A stretch of DNA of 64,000 nucleotides from Nostoc sp. JL34 (GTDB lineage: Bacteria; Cyanobacteriota; Cyanobacteriia; Cyanobacteriales; Nostocaceae): positions 1 to 64,000 of the forward strand of contig NZ_JABXKQ010000175.1 in NCBI RefSeq assembly GCF_017114945.1, given 5' to 3'. Positions 23,484-31,758 of this stretch are shown in pieces. Under the pieces are notes generated by a model that was given only the letters and a program-made list of their open reading frames with translations, was not told where the DNA came from and ran no database searches. The position numbers and the translations under genes were made by a program. Each line of letters starts with the position of its first letter. Position 1 is the first letter of the stretch.

Positions 23484-24740
23484 ATGAAACTGAAACAATT
23501 AACTATTACTTTCCTCACTTTTTGTGTTGCCGCTTTTTCGGGAATGAAAGCTGTCTCAGCTGCATCATTTTCGGTAATCGCCGATGGTCTATATAATGCC
23601 GGTGGTCTGAGCTTTGGCCCTGATGGTAATCTCTATGTTACAGAGGCGGGAATCGGAGGAAATGGCGCTTGTGTTCCACCCGCAAGTGGTCAAGGCGATT
23701 CTTTATGCTATGGCACAAGTGGTGCAGTTACCAAAATTGAGAATGGTAAGACTGAGCGGATACTTACAGGACTTCCTTCTTTAGCATTACCAGATGGAAC
23801 TGGAGCCAGTGGGCCTCGTGACATCCAATTTAATGCTAAAGGTAAACCTTATGTTCTGATTGGGTATGGGGCTAATCCAACCTTTCGCGATCGCAATTTA
23901 GGTTACACTGACCTCGGTAAAATCATCGCTCCCAACTTTAATACCAATTCCTGGACGAGTGTTGCTGATTTAGCTAACTATGAACTCGCCAACAATCCTG
24001 ATGGTGCTGATGTCAGTAGCAATCCCTTGGGTTTTATCATAGATGGCAATAAGTTAGTTGTAGTTGATGCAGGTGCAAACGATTTACTCAGTGTTAATGC
24101 TGATAAAAGTAATTTGCAGGCGATAGTTGCGTTTCCCCAAGACATATTAACTAATCCCGTCTTTCCACCTTCCGATACCCCATCCAATGAACCGGCACAG
24201 GTGCCATCTCAAGGTGAGGTGGTGCGATCGCAGTTTCCAACCCAAGCAGTCCCCTCAAATTTGGCAAAAGGGCCTGATGGTGCTTATTATGTCAGCCAAT
24301 TTACTGGTTTCCCCTTCCCAGAAGGTGGGGCAAAAATCTATCGAGTCGGTACTGATGGTAAAGCATCAGTCTTTGCCGATGGTTTTACCCAACTCACAGA
24401 CTTGGAATTTGATCCTGCGGGCAATTTGTATGCTTTGCAGTACGCCAATCAGTCCGCCTGGAAGGGGAATTTTGATGGTTCTGTGATCAAAATAGCTACC
24501 GATGGGACACGCACAACCCTTTTGAGTGGCAATGGATTAGAGTCACCTAGCGCCCTGACTATTGGTGCTGATGGTGCAGTATACGTCACAAACCGAGGCG
24601 ATCGCCCAGGACTTGGACAAGTTCTCAGAATTGAAAATATCAAGTCTATTCCTGAACCTGATTCTACTTTAGGTGTATTAGCGATCACTGCTTTAGGCGT
24701 TGGTTGGTTGCACAAAAAGAGAAACCATCCAGAATTCTGA
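23484..24740 (+). CDS. scyD: ScyD, exported beta-propeller-like PEP-CTERM protein
   Basis: A 418-aa ScyD/ScyE-family protein. It has a cleavable signal peptide (1 to about 27, MKLKQLTITFLTFCVAAFSG, cut near VSA/ASF) and repeated propeller-like segments (LSFGPDGNLYVTEAG, LEFDPAGNLYALQ, LTIGADGAVYVTNRGD). It ends in a PEP-CTERM signal: IPEP, a hydrophobic stretch, then the basic HKKR tail. It is therefore exported and probably sorted by an exosortase to the cell surface. Its role in scytonemin is unclear; as I recall, loss in N. punctiforme does not abolish the pigment. ATG 23484 gives the natural signal peptide; a TTG nine bases upstream is also in frame. It is a paralogue of the next gene. 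Confidence 0.9.
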   Translation: MKLKQLTITFLTFCVAAFSGMKAVSAASFSVIADGLYNAGGLSFGPDGNLYVTEAGIGGNGACVPPASGQGDSLCYGTSGAVTKIENGKTERILTGLPSLALPDGTGASGPRDIQFNAKGKPYVLIGYGANPTFRDRNLGYTDLGKIIAPNFNTNSWTSVADLANYELANNPDGADVSSNPLGFIIDGNKLVVVDAGANDLLSVNADKSNLQAIVAFPQDILTNPVFPPSDTPSNEPAQVPSQGEVVRSQFPTQAVPSNLAKGPDGAYYVSQFTGFPFPEGGAKIYRVGTDGKASVFADGFTQLTDLEFDPAGNLYALQYANQSAWKGNFDGSVIKIATDGTRTTLLSGNGLESPSALTIGADGAVYVTNRGDRPGLGQVLRIENIKSIPEPDSTLGVLAITALGVGWLHKKRNHPEF

Positions 24741-24750
24741 CTTTCGCATA

Positions 24751-24768
24751 GACGCGATGAATCGCGTC
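24751..24768. repeat. Short palindrome in the scyD-scyE gap
   Basis: GACGCGAT-GA-ATCGCGTC, an 8-bp perfect stem. It is a common Nostoc intergenic palindrome that may act as a processing site in the scy transcript. Confidence 0.5.
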
Positions 24769-24863
24769 TCTACAAGAGTACATACGCGATTTATCCCGCC
24801 TCCTGAATTCTTCTTGATAAAAATTTCCCCAAACAAATTATTTAATTCTCAATCTCCAAAGGT

Positions 24864-26237
24864 ATGAAACTCAAGTCATTTGCTCTTACATCTCTGACAT
24901 TTTGTTTTGCTGCTATTTGTGGAACACCATCTGTACAAGCTGCAACGCTAACGACAGTTGTCGATGGAGTCAGTAATGCACGAGGTGTTAGCTTTGGCCC
25001 TGACGGCAGTCTCTACGTAGCAGAGCCAGGTATCGGCGGCAACGGAAATTGTCAACCATCTCCGAGTACGCTGTTTCAGCCGATCTGTGCTGGTAATACT
25101 AGTTCACTGGTCAAAGTTTCACCAAACGGCACCAAACAGCGGATACTTAATAACTTTCAGTCTCTTGCAGAACAACCTACTGGCAACCAAGGCGCTGGTA
25201 TTGAAGACATACAATTCGATTCTAAAGGGAACGCTTATCTTCTGACAGGCTTTGCTGGTTATCCAGGAAACCGCGATCTAGCAACACTTAACCTTGGTTC
25301 TCAATTCCCGCTTCCACCACAGCAACTTGCTACTTTTCCGCCATCAACACCTGATAAAGTTTTGAATACGCCGCTACTAGGACAACTGTACAAAGTTGAC
25401 TTGAATACGGGATCTCTCAACAGTATTTTTGACTTTGCCAAGAATGAAATCACCAAAAATCCAGACAGTGGGGATGTAGTTACCAATCCCTATGACCTGA
25501 CTGTTAGTGGTGATAATGCTTATGTCGTTGACGGGGGTGGGAACACTGCTTACAAAATTAAACTTGACGGAAGCGAGTCCCAGGCGATCGCAATTCCTAA
25601 AAACATCATTAGTAAGTCAGATTTACCACCAGGATTACAACTACCTCCTGGGCTATTAGAGGAGCTTCCAGGAGGAAAAATAGCAATTCAAGCAGTACCC
25701 ACAGGTGGCGCAATTGGCCCCGATGGAGCTTTATACGTTGGTGAATATACGGGTTTTCCTTATCCAGATGGTAAATCGCGGATCTTCCGCATTGGCGAAG
25801 ATATGAAACCAGAAGTTTTTCTAGATGGCTTTACGCACATCACCGACCTAACCTTTGATGAGAAAGGCGATTTGTTGGTTTTACAGTTCAGCGACAAGTC
25901 CCAGTTAGGGGGTGACATCACAAATCTACCTGGTTCTCTGATCCAAGTTGCTCCTGACGGCACTCGCACAACACTTGTTGCAGCAGGTCAAGGGCTAGAT
26001 TCGGCTGATGGAATTGATATTGGCCCTGACGGCAAGATTTATATTACCAATCGCGGTGTCGGCCCAGGACTAGGGGAGGTTGTTCGGGTGGATGGTGTTG
26101 TTACAGAAACAGTCCCTGAACCTGGTTCAGTAGTCGGCTTATTAGCACTTGCTGGTGTAGGCGCAACTGCTGCTAACGCCAAGCGCAAACGCCAAGAAAA
26201 GTTGGGTGAATTGCTAGCTAAAGCAGAGACTATCTAA
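24864..26237 (+). CDS. scyE: ScyE, exported beta-propeller-like PEP-CTERM protein
   Basis: A 457-aa paralogue of ScyD with the same order: signal peptide (MKLKSFALTSLTFCFAAICG, cut near VQA/ATL), propeller-like repeats (VSFGPDGSLYVAEPGIGGNG, LTFDEKGDLLVLQFSD, IDIGPDGKIYITNRG) and a C-terminal PEP-CTERM motif (VPEPGSVVGLLALAGVG then KRKR). It carries an unusual extra 16 residues after the basic block. ScyE has been linked genetically to the late, extracytoplasmic step that converts monomer to scytonemin. The protein is longer than ScyD because of a Pro-rich insertion near 255-275. AAAGG precedes the ATG closely. Confidence 0.92.
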   Translation: MKLKSFALTSLTFCFAAICGTPSVQAATLTTVVDGVSNARGVSFGPDGSLYVAEPGIGGNGNCQPSPSTLFQPICAGNTSSLVKVSPNGTKQRILNNFQSLAEQPTGNQGAGIEDIQFDSKGNAYLLTGFAGYPGNRDLATLNLGSQFPLPPQQLATFPPSTPDKVLNTPLLGQLYKVDLNTGSLNSIFDFAKNEITKNPDSGDVVTNPYDLTVSGDNAYVVDGGGNTAYKIKLDGSESQAIAIPKNIISKSDLPPGLQLPPGLLEELPGGKIAIQAVPTGGAIGPDGALYVGEYTGFPYPDGKSRIFRIGEDMKPEVFLDGFTHITDLTFDEKGDLLVLQFSDKSQLGGDITNLPGSLIQVAPDGTRTTLVAAGQGLDSADGIDIGPDGKIYITNRGVGPGLGEVVRVDGVVTETVPEPGSVVGLLALAGVGATAANAKRKRQEKLGELLAKAETI

Positions 26238-26412
26238 TTCCTCAAAACCTTGGCTTTGTCAGGGAATGCTTACAGAATAAGCTGCTGCCTTACAGAGAAA
26301 GTTGCATTTCCAACAAGAGGCAGCAGCCCAAATTTTAGGGTTCCCAAACTAGGACTGGGAACGAAATTAGTCTAGGAACGAGTATAACTCATACAACCAG
26401 GACTTAAAATTC

Positions 26413-27582
26413 ATGGGATTAGTCAAAAATTTCTCAATCGGTATTCTCGGTACTGGATTTATAGTGTTGGCAGCAGCAGCCCAAGCCAAAGCTGTAACAT
26501 TAACTTACGACAGAAGTATCGGCAGTCCTGGCTTTGCTCCTGGGCAGTTGTTTGTTCCCCAAGGCATAACGGTAGATAACTCCGGGAATACCCTTGTCAG
26601 TAACGGTCGCGGTCTTAACCCCGATGGGACTTTTAACCCAAACATTGGTAACAAGGTTGAAGTATTTAATCCTCAAGGTAATTATATTGGAGCCATCGGC
26701 GAGGGCGGCAAAGGGCCTGGACAATTCGACGAACCATCGGCTTTAGAAATCGATCCGCAGACTGGGAATCTGTATGTGGGTGATGTTTTCAACAACCGCG
26801 TTAATGTCTTCGATCCTCAAGGTAACTTTATTAACTCATTTGGTAAGTTTGGCGGTCTCATACCGGGTAGAGCTTTCTTTGGCCCATCTGGTGTGACATT
26901 TGACAAAACTGGCAATGTGTATATAGGTGATTTTAGCGGCGACAAGATCAATAAATACACTAAGGACGGCGAACTAATTAGCAGTATTGGCACTTCTGGC
27001 ACTCAACCTGGGCAGTTTCAAGGGCCAGCAGGTTTAAGAATTTCCCCAGTTAGTGGCAATTTTTATGTTAGTGACCAGTTTAACAACCGCGTTCAAGTAC
27101 TCGATCCTGAAGGTAATTCTCTGTTCACATTTGGCAAACAAGGCAGTGGAGATGGAGAATTTAATCAGCCCATCGGCTTAGAAGTGGACGAGTTTGAGAA
27201 TATTTATGTGGCAGATTCTATCAACAGCCGCGTCCAAGTATTCGATAAAAACGGTAACTTCCTGACAGCTTATGGTAAACCCGCCGCTGCAACACCTCCT
27301 CAACTAGGTCAGCCTCCCTTTGGCGACCCCCTTGACCTCACACCAGGCACATTTAACTGGACGGGTGGCACAAGCTATAAAGATGGCAAGCTTTATGTGG
27401 GCGATTTCTTCCAAGGTCGCGTCCAAGTGTTAAACGTAGAAGGCAGAACGCAAGTGCCAGAACCTAGTTCAGCATTGGGTTTAGTATTGCTTGGGCTTGG
27501 GGCTGCTACCGTCACATTGAAAAAACGTGGGCAACAAAAGCCAGTCTTCAGTTTAGAAAAGGAACTGCAAAAACAGTGCTAA
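26413..27582 (+). CDS. scyF: ScyF, exported NHL-repeat PEP-CTERM protein
   Basis: A 389-aa protein with signal peptide (1-27, ending AQAKA/VT) and about six NHL repeats forming a predicted propeller (for example LEIDPQTGNLYVGDVFNNRV, VTFDKTGNVYIGDF and LEVDEFENIYVADSINSRV). A PEP-CTERM signal follows (VPEPSSALGLVLLGLGAA then KKR) plus a 17-residue tail. Exported and probably surface-sorted. NHL propellers bind ligands or partners, and some are lyases; the catalytic role in scytonemin maturation is not settled. It follows scyE by 175 bases and precedes two palindromic elements, so it may mark the end of the core scy transcript. Confidence 0.9.
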   Translation: MGLVKNFSIGILGTGFIVLAAAAQAKAVTLTYDRSIGSPGFAPGQLFVPQGITVDNSGNTLVSNGRGLNPDGTFNPNIGNKVEVFNPQGNYIGAIGEGGKGPGQFDEPSALEIDPQTGNLYVGDVFNNRVNVFDPQGNFINSFGKFGGLIPGRAFFGPSGVTFDKTGNVYIGDFSGDKINKYTKDGELISSIGTSGTQPGQFQGPAGLRISPVSGNFYVSDQFNNRVQVLDPEGNSLFTFGKQGSGDGEFNQPIGLEVDEFENIYVADSINSRVQVFDKNGNFLTAYGKPAAATPPQLGQPPFGDPLDLTPGTFNWTGGTSYKDGKLYVGDFFQGRVQVLNVEGRTQVPEPSSALGLVLLGLGAATVTLKKRGQQKPVFSLEKELQKQC

Positions 27583-27589
27583 AGCATCG

Positions 27590-27697
27590 ATTCAGTAATC
27601 AAAAACCTAACCCCCCAGCCCCAAGGGAAGGGGGAGCTAAACTCCCCTCTCTCGTAGGAGAGGGGTAGGGGGAGAGGTTCTTCCAGGATTACTGAAT
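27590..27697. mobile_element. MITE-like palindromic element after scyF
   Basis: Perfect 11-bp terminal inverted repeats (ATTCAGTAATC at 27590-27600, GATTACTGAAT at 27687-27697) enclose a G-run/C-run hairpin core (accccccagcccc ... gggtaggggg). No coding content. Confidence 0.6.
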
Positions 27698-27745
27698 TGG
27701 TGTCCTAGTAGTCTGTCAAGTTGAAATTGATAGGTAAGCAAGTTC

Positions 27746-27794
27746 GTAGTAAGGACTTTAGTCCTTATTTTCTAAGCACTAAAGTGCTTACTAC
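27746..27794. repeat. Double-hairpin palindromic repeat before the glycosyltransferase
   Basis: Ends GTAGTAAG and CTTACTAC enclose two nested palindromes (AAGGACTTTAGTCCTT and AAGCACTAAAGTGCTT). A typical cyanobacterial interspersed repeat, 25 bases before the next gene. Confidence 0.6.
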
Positions 27795-27818
27795 AAACCT
27801 TCAGGACATTAACGGTTA

Positions 27819-29108
27819 ATGCACATTCTGATTTATTCATACAACTATCATCCAGAACCAATTGGTATTGCACCTTTGATGACTGAGCTAGCAGAAGGGC
27901 TGGTGAAGCGAGGGCATCAAGTGCGGGTAATCACAGGTATGCCTAACTATCCTCAGCGTCAGATTTACGATCGCTATCGGGGTAAGTTATACGTTACTGA
28001 ACAGAAAAATGGTGTCACCATTCAACGTAGTTACCTGCGGATTAAGTCTAAACCTAACCTTGTAGATCGGCTACTGTTAGAGTTGAGCTTTGTCTTTACA
28101 AGTTTGCCACAAGCTCTTAGGGGTGAGCGACCTGATTTAATTCTCTTAACAGTACCGCCGTTACTAGTTTGTTTACCTGCAACCTTAATAAGTTGGTTAT
28201 ATAACTGCCCAGTCGTGCTGAATGTGCAAGATATACTCCCGGAAGCTGCTGTGCGGATTGGGCTAATTAAAAATAAGTTGATGATTCTCGCTCTGGAAGC
28301 TTTAGAGAAATTTGCCTACCGAACTGCACATACTATTAGCGTCATTGCCGATGGCTTTGTAGATAATTTAATCAATAAAGATGTACCTGTTAATAAAATT
28401 ACCTGCATTCCCAATTGGGTAAATCTAAATTTTATTCGCCCTTTACCAAAGGAAAATAACTCTTGGAGAGCTACCCATCAACTCGATGGTAAATTTGTAG
28501 TGCTTTATTCAGGTAATATTGCTCTCACCCAAGGTTTGGAGACAGTCATAGAAGCAGCAGCTCGCTTGCGTCATCTAAAAGAAATTATCTTTGTCGTAGC
28601 TGGCGAATCCCAAGCCCTCGAAAGGTTGCAAAAACATTGTCTTGCTTGTGGTGCAGATAACGTTTTGCTTTTGCCATTGCAACCGCGAGAAAAACTACCG
28701 CAAATGTTAGCAGCTACCGATATTGGGTTGATTGTGCAAAAGTGCAATGTGATTTCCTTCAATATGCCTTCTAAAATACCACTATTGTTAGCCAGTGGTC
28801 GCCCAATTGTGGCTTCAGTTCCCGCAGTTGGGACTGCTGCGAAAGCTATTCGAGAAAGTGGCGGCGGTATTATCGTTAAGCCAGAGTCAGCAGATGCTTT
28901 AGCCACTGCGGTATTGGATTTATATAATCAACCGGAATTAGCAGCAAAATTAGGGCGTGAAGGAAGAAAGTTTGCGGTAGAAAACTATTCCTTTGAGCAA
29001 GCGCTAGATCGGTATGAAGAGTTATTTTCTAATATGATTGCCAAAAGAGCAACAACTTTGGATATCTTGCCTGAATTGAGTTCTAAGGAATCACTTATTG
29101 ATATTTGA
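27819..29108 (+). CDS. WcaI-like group 1/4 glycosyltransferase of the scytonemin cluster
   Basis: A 429-aa GT-B glycosyltransferase. The N-terminus (ILIYSYNYHPEPIGIAPLMTELAEGL) is characteristic of WcaI-like colanic-acid-type transferases. The C-terminal donor half includes VVLYSGNIALTQGLE and the GRPIVASVPAVGTAAKAIRESGGG segment. It has a hydrophobic stretch (LLTVPPLLVCLPATLISWL) suggesting membrane contact. A glycosyltransferase occupies this position in the N. punctiforme cluster too. It could glycosylate a scytonemin precursor or build the sheath polysaccharide into which the pigment is deposited; neither is shown here. Its stop overlaps the longest possible tyrA frame, and tyrA's likely ATG is 15 bases on, so they are coupled. 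Confidence 0.85.
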   Translation: MHILIYSYNYHPEPIGIAPLMTELAEGLVKRGHQVRVITGMPNYPQRQIYDRYRGKLYVTEQKNGVTIQRSYLRIKSKPNLVDRLLLELSFVFTSLPQALRGERPDLILLTVPPLLVCLPATLISWLYNCPVVLNVQDILPEAAVRIGLIKNKLMILALEALEKFAYRTAHTISVIADGFVDNLINKDVPVNKITCIPNWVNLNFIRPLPKENNSWRATHQLDGKFVVLYSGNIALTQGLETVIEAAARLRHLKEIIFVVAGESQALERLQKHCLACGADNVLLLPLQPREKLPQMLAATDIGLIVQKCNVISFNMPSKIPLLLASGRPIVASVPAVGTAAKAIRESGGGIIVKPESADALATAVLDLYNQPELAAKLGREGRKFAVENYSFEQALDRYEELFSNMIAKRATTLDILPELSSKESLIDI

Positions 29109-29122
29109 AAATTGGAAGAAAA

Positions 29123-30181
29123 ATGCCTTTGAAATCCTCTTATTCAGATCATCTGAAAAAAACTGACCAACGCTTGATCGCCTTACTGAGCGATCGCATA
29201 TCATTATTAGCAGCTTCAGAACAACCTTCTTTAGATGAACAACTGGCTGATGTAGCTCCCCTACTCGCTCAAGCTGGTATTCCTGAATCTGTTTGGGCGG
29301 GTGTGCTAAATAGTTGTCATGCTACTCTAATTCCTAAATATACAACAAATCATGTCAGCCCCCGACAAATTACAATCATCGGTGGATGTGGCAGAATGGG
29401 AAGATTCTTTAAAGAGCAACTTTCGTTAGTAGGTAACAATGTTAGTGTTCTCGAACCCGAAGATTGGGATTACGCAGATCAACTGTTGAGTCAAGCGGAA
29501 TTAGTATTAATAAGTGTTCCCATTGAGCATACGGTTGATGTTATCAAGCGGGCAGCTAAATACCTTGCCCCAAATACCGCTTTGTGTGACATTACGAGTA
29601 TTAAAGCACAGCCAACTAAAGCAATGCTCGAACACCATTCCGGCCCAGTTATGGGCTTACACCCAATGTTTGGGCCAAATATCAAATCGTTCTTGGGACA
29701 AAAAGTGGTGGTATGTCCAGGTCGGAACGATGATTCATTTCAATGGCTATTAGACTTGATTAAAAGTCAAGGTGGAGAGTTAATTGTTTCCACACCTGAA
29801 GAACACGATCAAATGATGGTGATTGTTCAAGCAACGCAGCACTTCTATAGATTTAGTCTTGGCGTTTTCTTAACACAAGCAAGAATCGATATAGAGCATA
29901 GTTTAACAATGTCAACTCCTAATTATCGTCAAGAAATTGACATTGTTAAACGTTTATTTTCCCAAAATCCTCATTTATGTGTGGATATTATGCTAGCTAC
30001 AGAGGAAAGGTGTGATGCCATTAGTTTTTTAGCTGATACTTACAGTCGGTTGGCGAGACTAGTGGCGAGGAAAGATAGAGACGCATTAATTCAGGAATTT
30101 GAAAATGCTCAAAGCTTTTTTCAAGATAAAATCAATACTTTTATACAGCCTTTAAATACAACTGCTAAAGCGGCTATCTAA
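29123..30181 (+). CDS. tyrA: Prephenate dehydrogenase of the T-protein type
   Basis: A 352-aa protein resembling the proteobacterial bifunctional chorismate mutase/prephenate dehydrogenase. Residues 1-75 align with the AroQ mutase domain but lack the central segment that carries its active-site Lys (GEVK in E. coli), so mutase activity is doubtful. The dehydrogenase part has GGCGRMGRFFKEQL (NAD fold), SVPIEHTVDV, GLHPMFGPNIKS (catalytic His) and EEHDQMMVIVQATQHF. Prephenate specificity would give p-hydroxyphenylpyruvate, the ScyA co-substrate, directly, unlike the usual cyanobacterial arogenate route. GGAAG precedes ATG 29123. Family assignment is firm; the degenerate mutase is inference. Confidence 0.92.
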   Translation: MPLKSSYSDHLKKTDQRLIALLSDRISLLAASEQPSLDEQLADVAPLLAQAGIPESVWAGVLNSCHATLIPKYTTNHVSPRQITIIGGCGRMGRFFKEQLSLVGNNVSVLEPEDWDYADQLLSQAELVLISVPIEHTVDVIKRAAKYLAPNTALCDITSIKAQPTKAMLEHHSGPVMGLHPMFGPNIKSFLGQKVVVCPGRNDDSFQWLLDLIKSQGGELIVSTPEEHDQMMVIVQATQHFYRFSLGVFLTQARIDIEHSLTMSTPNYRQEIDIVKRLFSQNPHLCVDIMLATEERCDAISFLADTYSRLARLVARKDRDALIQEFENAQSFFQDKINTFIQPLNTTAKAAI

Positions 30182-30234
30182 CGCGACTTTCAACCCCAGA
30201 TATACACAAATATTAGTATTTAAAGAGCAAAAAT

Positions 30235-31431
30235 ATGGTAATTGACATCAAGCAAAAAAGTAGATTAATTCATCAACGGGTTGCGGTTACTTTCAACTAC
30301 GAGGTTTATTTCACCCAAAATTTATTTGAGTTGAAAAACCCGACGCTAGCGCAAGTGATTGCTGCGGATGAGGAGACAAAGCCGAAGAAATTAGTTGCAG
30401 TGGTAGATGCAGGAATATTGCAATATCAACCGGAATTGGTGAAGCAATTAGTCGCGTATACCAAGTTTTATGCAGAGGTACTAGCGATCGCAGCTGAACC
30501 CATGATAATTTCGGGAGGGGAAGCTGCCAAAAACGATCGCACTTTAGTAGAGCAAATCCAGCAACAAATTGAAGCCGCCGGATTATGTCGCCACTCTTAC
30601 ATATTAGCGATCGGAGGCGGGGCGGTGTTGGATTTGGTCGGATATGCAGCTGCAACTGCTCACCGGGGAATCCGTCTAATTCGGGTTCCAACGACGGTGT
30701 TAGCGCAAAATGACTCTGGGGTTGGCGTCAAAAACGGCATCAATGCCTTTGGTAAAAAGAACTTTCTCGGCACATTTGCGCCACCTTATGCAGTTATAAA
30801 TGACTCTGCGTTTTTGACAACTCTAGACGATCGCGATTGGCGTTCTGGAATCGCAGAAGCAGTCAAAGTGTCGCTAATTAAGGATGCTAGCTTTTTTGAT
30901 TTTATTCACTCTCACACCGTAGCCCTTGGGCGGCGAGATATGGATACTATGCAACAAGTTATCTATCGTTGCGCCCAGTTGCATTTAGAACATATCGCCA
31001 ATGGCGGCGATCCTTTTGAAATGGGTTCGTCTCGTCCCCTAGATTTTGGACATTGGGCGGCTCATAAACTGGAGCATTTGACAAATTATCGCTTGCGTCA
31101 TGGTGAAGCAGTTGCGATCGGTATTGCTTTGGATAGCACTTATTCTTATTTGGCAGGATTGCTAGATTGTTCAGAGTGGCAACGGATATTAAATACTTTA
31201 TCGGCGTTGGGTTTCACGTTATATGTGCCAGAACTAGCCCATAAGTTATCACAACTGGAAGATCCTCATTGTTTGTTTCGGGGTTTGACTGAATTCCGCG
31301 AACACTTGGGGGGAGAGTTGACTTTGACGCTGTTACAAGGGATTGGCAAAAGAATTGAGGTTCATGAGGTGAATTTGTTGTTGTATAGGCAAGCAATATC
31401 GCTGTTGCGAGAAGTGAGGGGGGAGTTTTAA
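30235..31431 (+). CDS. aroB: 3-dehydroquinate synthase-like sugar-phosphate cyclase
   Basis: A 398-aa member of the sugar-phosphate cyclase family, NAD- and zinc-dependent. NAD loop GGGAVLDLVGYAAATAHRG is present, with zinc ligands Glu in GIAEAVKVSLIKD and His in DFGHWAAHKLEH and RHGEAVAIGIALD. It is called aroB in scytonemin clusters and would make 3-dehydroquinate from DAHP, the AroG product. The specificity segment reads NDSGVGVKNGINAFGKKNFLG, whereas standard DHQS has SSVGGKTGIN, so it is a divergent member; EboD-like or valiolone-type cyclases are alternatives. The start at ATG 30235 is 53 bases after tyrA. No dsbA gene intervenes, unlike my recollection of N. punctiforme. Confidence 0.82.
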   Translation: MVIDIKQKSRLIHQRVAVTFNYEVYFTQNLFELKNPTLAQVIAADEETKPKKLVAVVDAGILQYQPELVKQLVAYTKFYAEVLAIAAEPMIISGGEAAKNDRTLVEQIQQQIEAAGLCRHSYILAIGGGAVLDLVGYAAATAHRGIRLIRVPTTVLAQNDSGVGVKNGINAFGKKNFLGTFAPPYAVINDSAFLTTLDDRDWRSGIAEAVKVSLIKDASFFDFIHSHTVALGRRDMDTMQQVIYRCAQLHLEHIANGGDPFEMGSSRPLDFGHWAAHKLEHLTNYRLRHGEAVAIGIALDSTYSYLAGLLDCSEWQRILNTLSALGFTLYVPELAHKLSQLEDPHCLFRGLTEFREHLGGELTLTLLQGIGKRIEVHEVNLLLYRQAISLLREVRGEF

Positions 31432-31524
31432 ATGCAGAGGTTTTTATGAGGTTATTTACTACTTTGGGGGGAGGCGGAGATGTTTAAATAGGGTTGTTGG
31501 TAAATGTACTAGAAAAGCAGTATA

Positions 31525-31566
31525 AAAAGCGAATAAATTGACACCCAATCGAAAAATTATTCAATG
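31525..31566 (+). promoter_or_regulatory. trpE upstream copy (R4) of the scyA repeats
   Basis: AAAAGCGAATAAATTGACACCCAATCGAAAAATTAT aligns with R2/R3: AAGCGAA leader, TTGACACCC at 31538-31546, then a diverged core. It lies about 190 bases before trpE in the 327-base gap after aroB. It is degenerate in the second half, so a binding site or weak promoter is plausible. Confidence 0.55.
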
Positions 31567-31758
31567 TATTATTTGCTTGATATCTAGTATTCTTGAATAA
31601 GAAGTGAAAAGTTTTTGATGACATTTTTTAAAAATAATATGTTGGCTTAGATTGATAGAAAGTTATCTAAGTTTGTTCGAGATTTGAAAATAACTACTAA
31701 TAATGATTAATGGTTGTTGATTAATGATTGACTAATAAATATTCTAGAGAAATTACTC

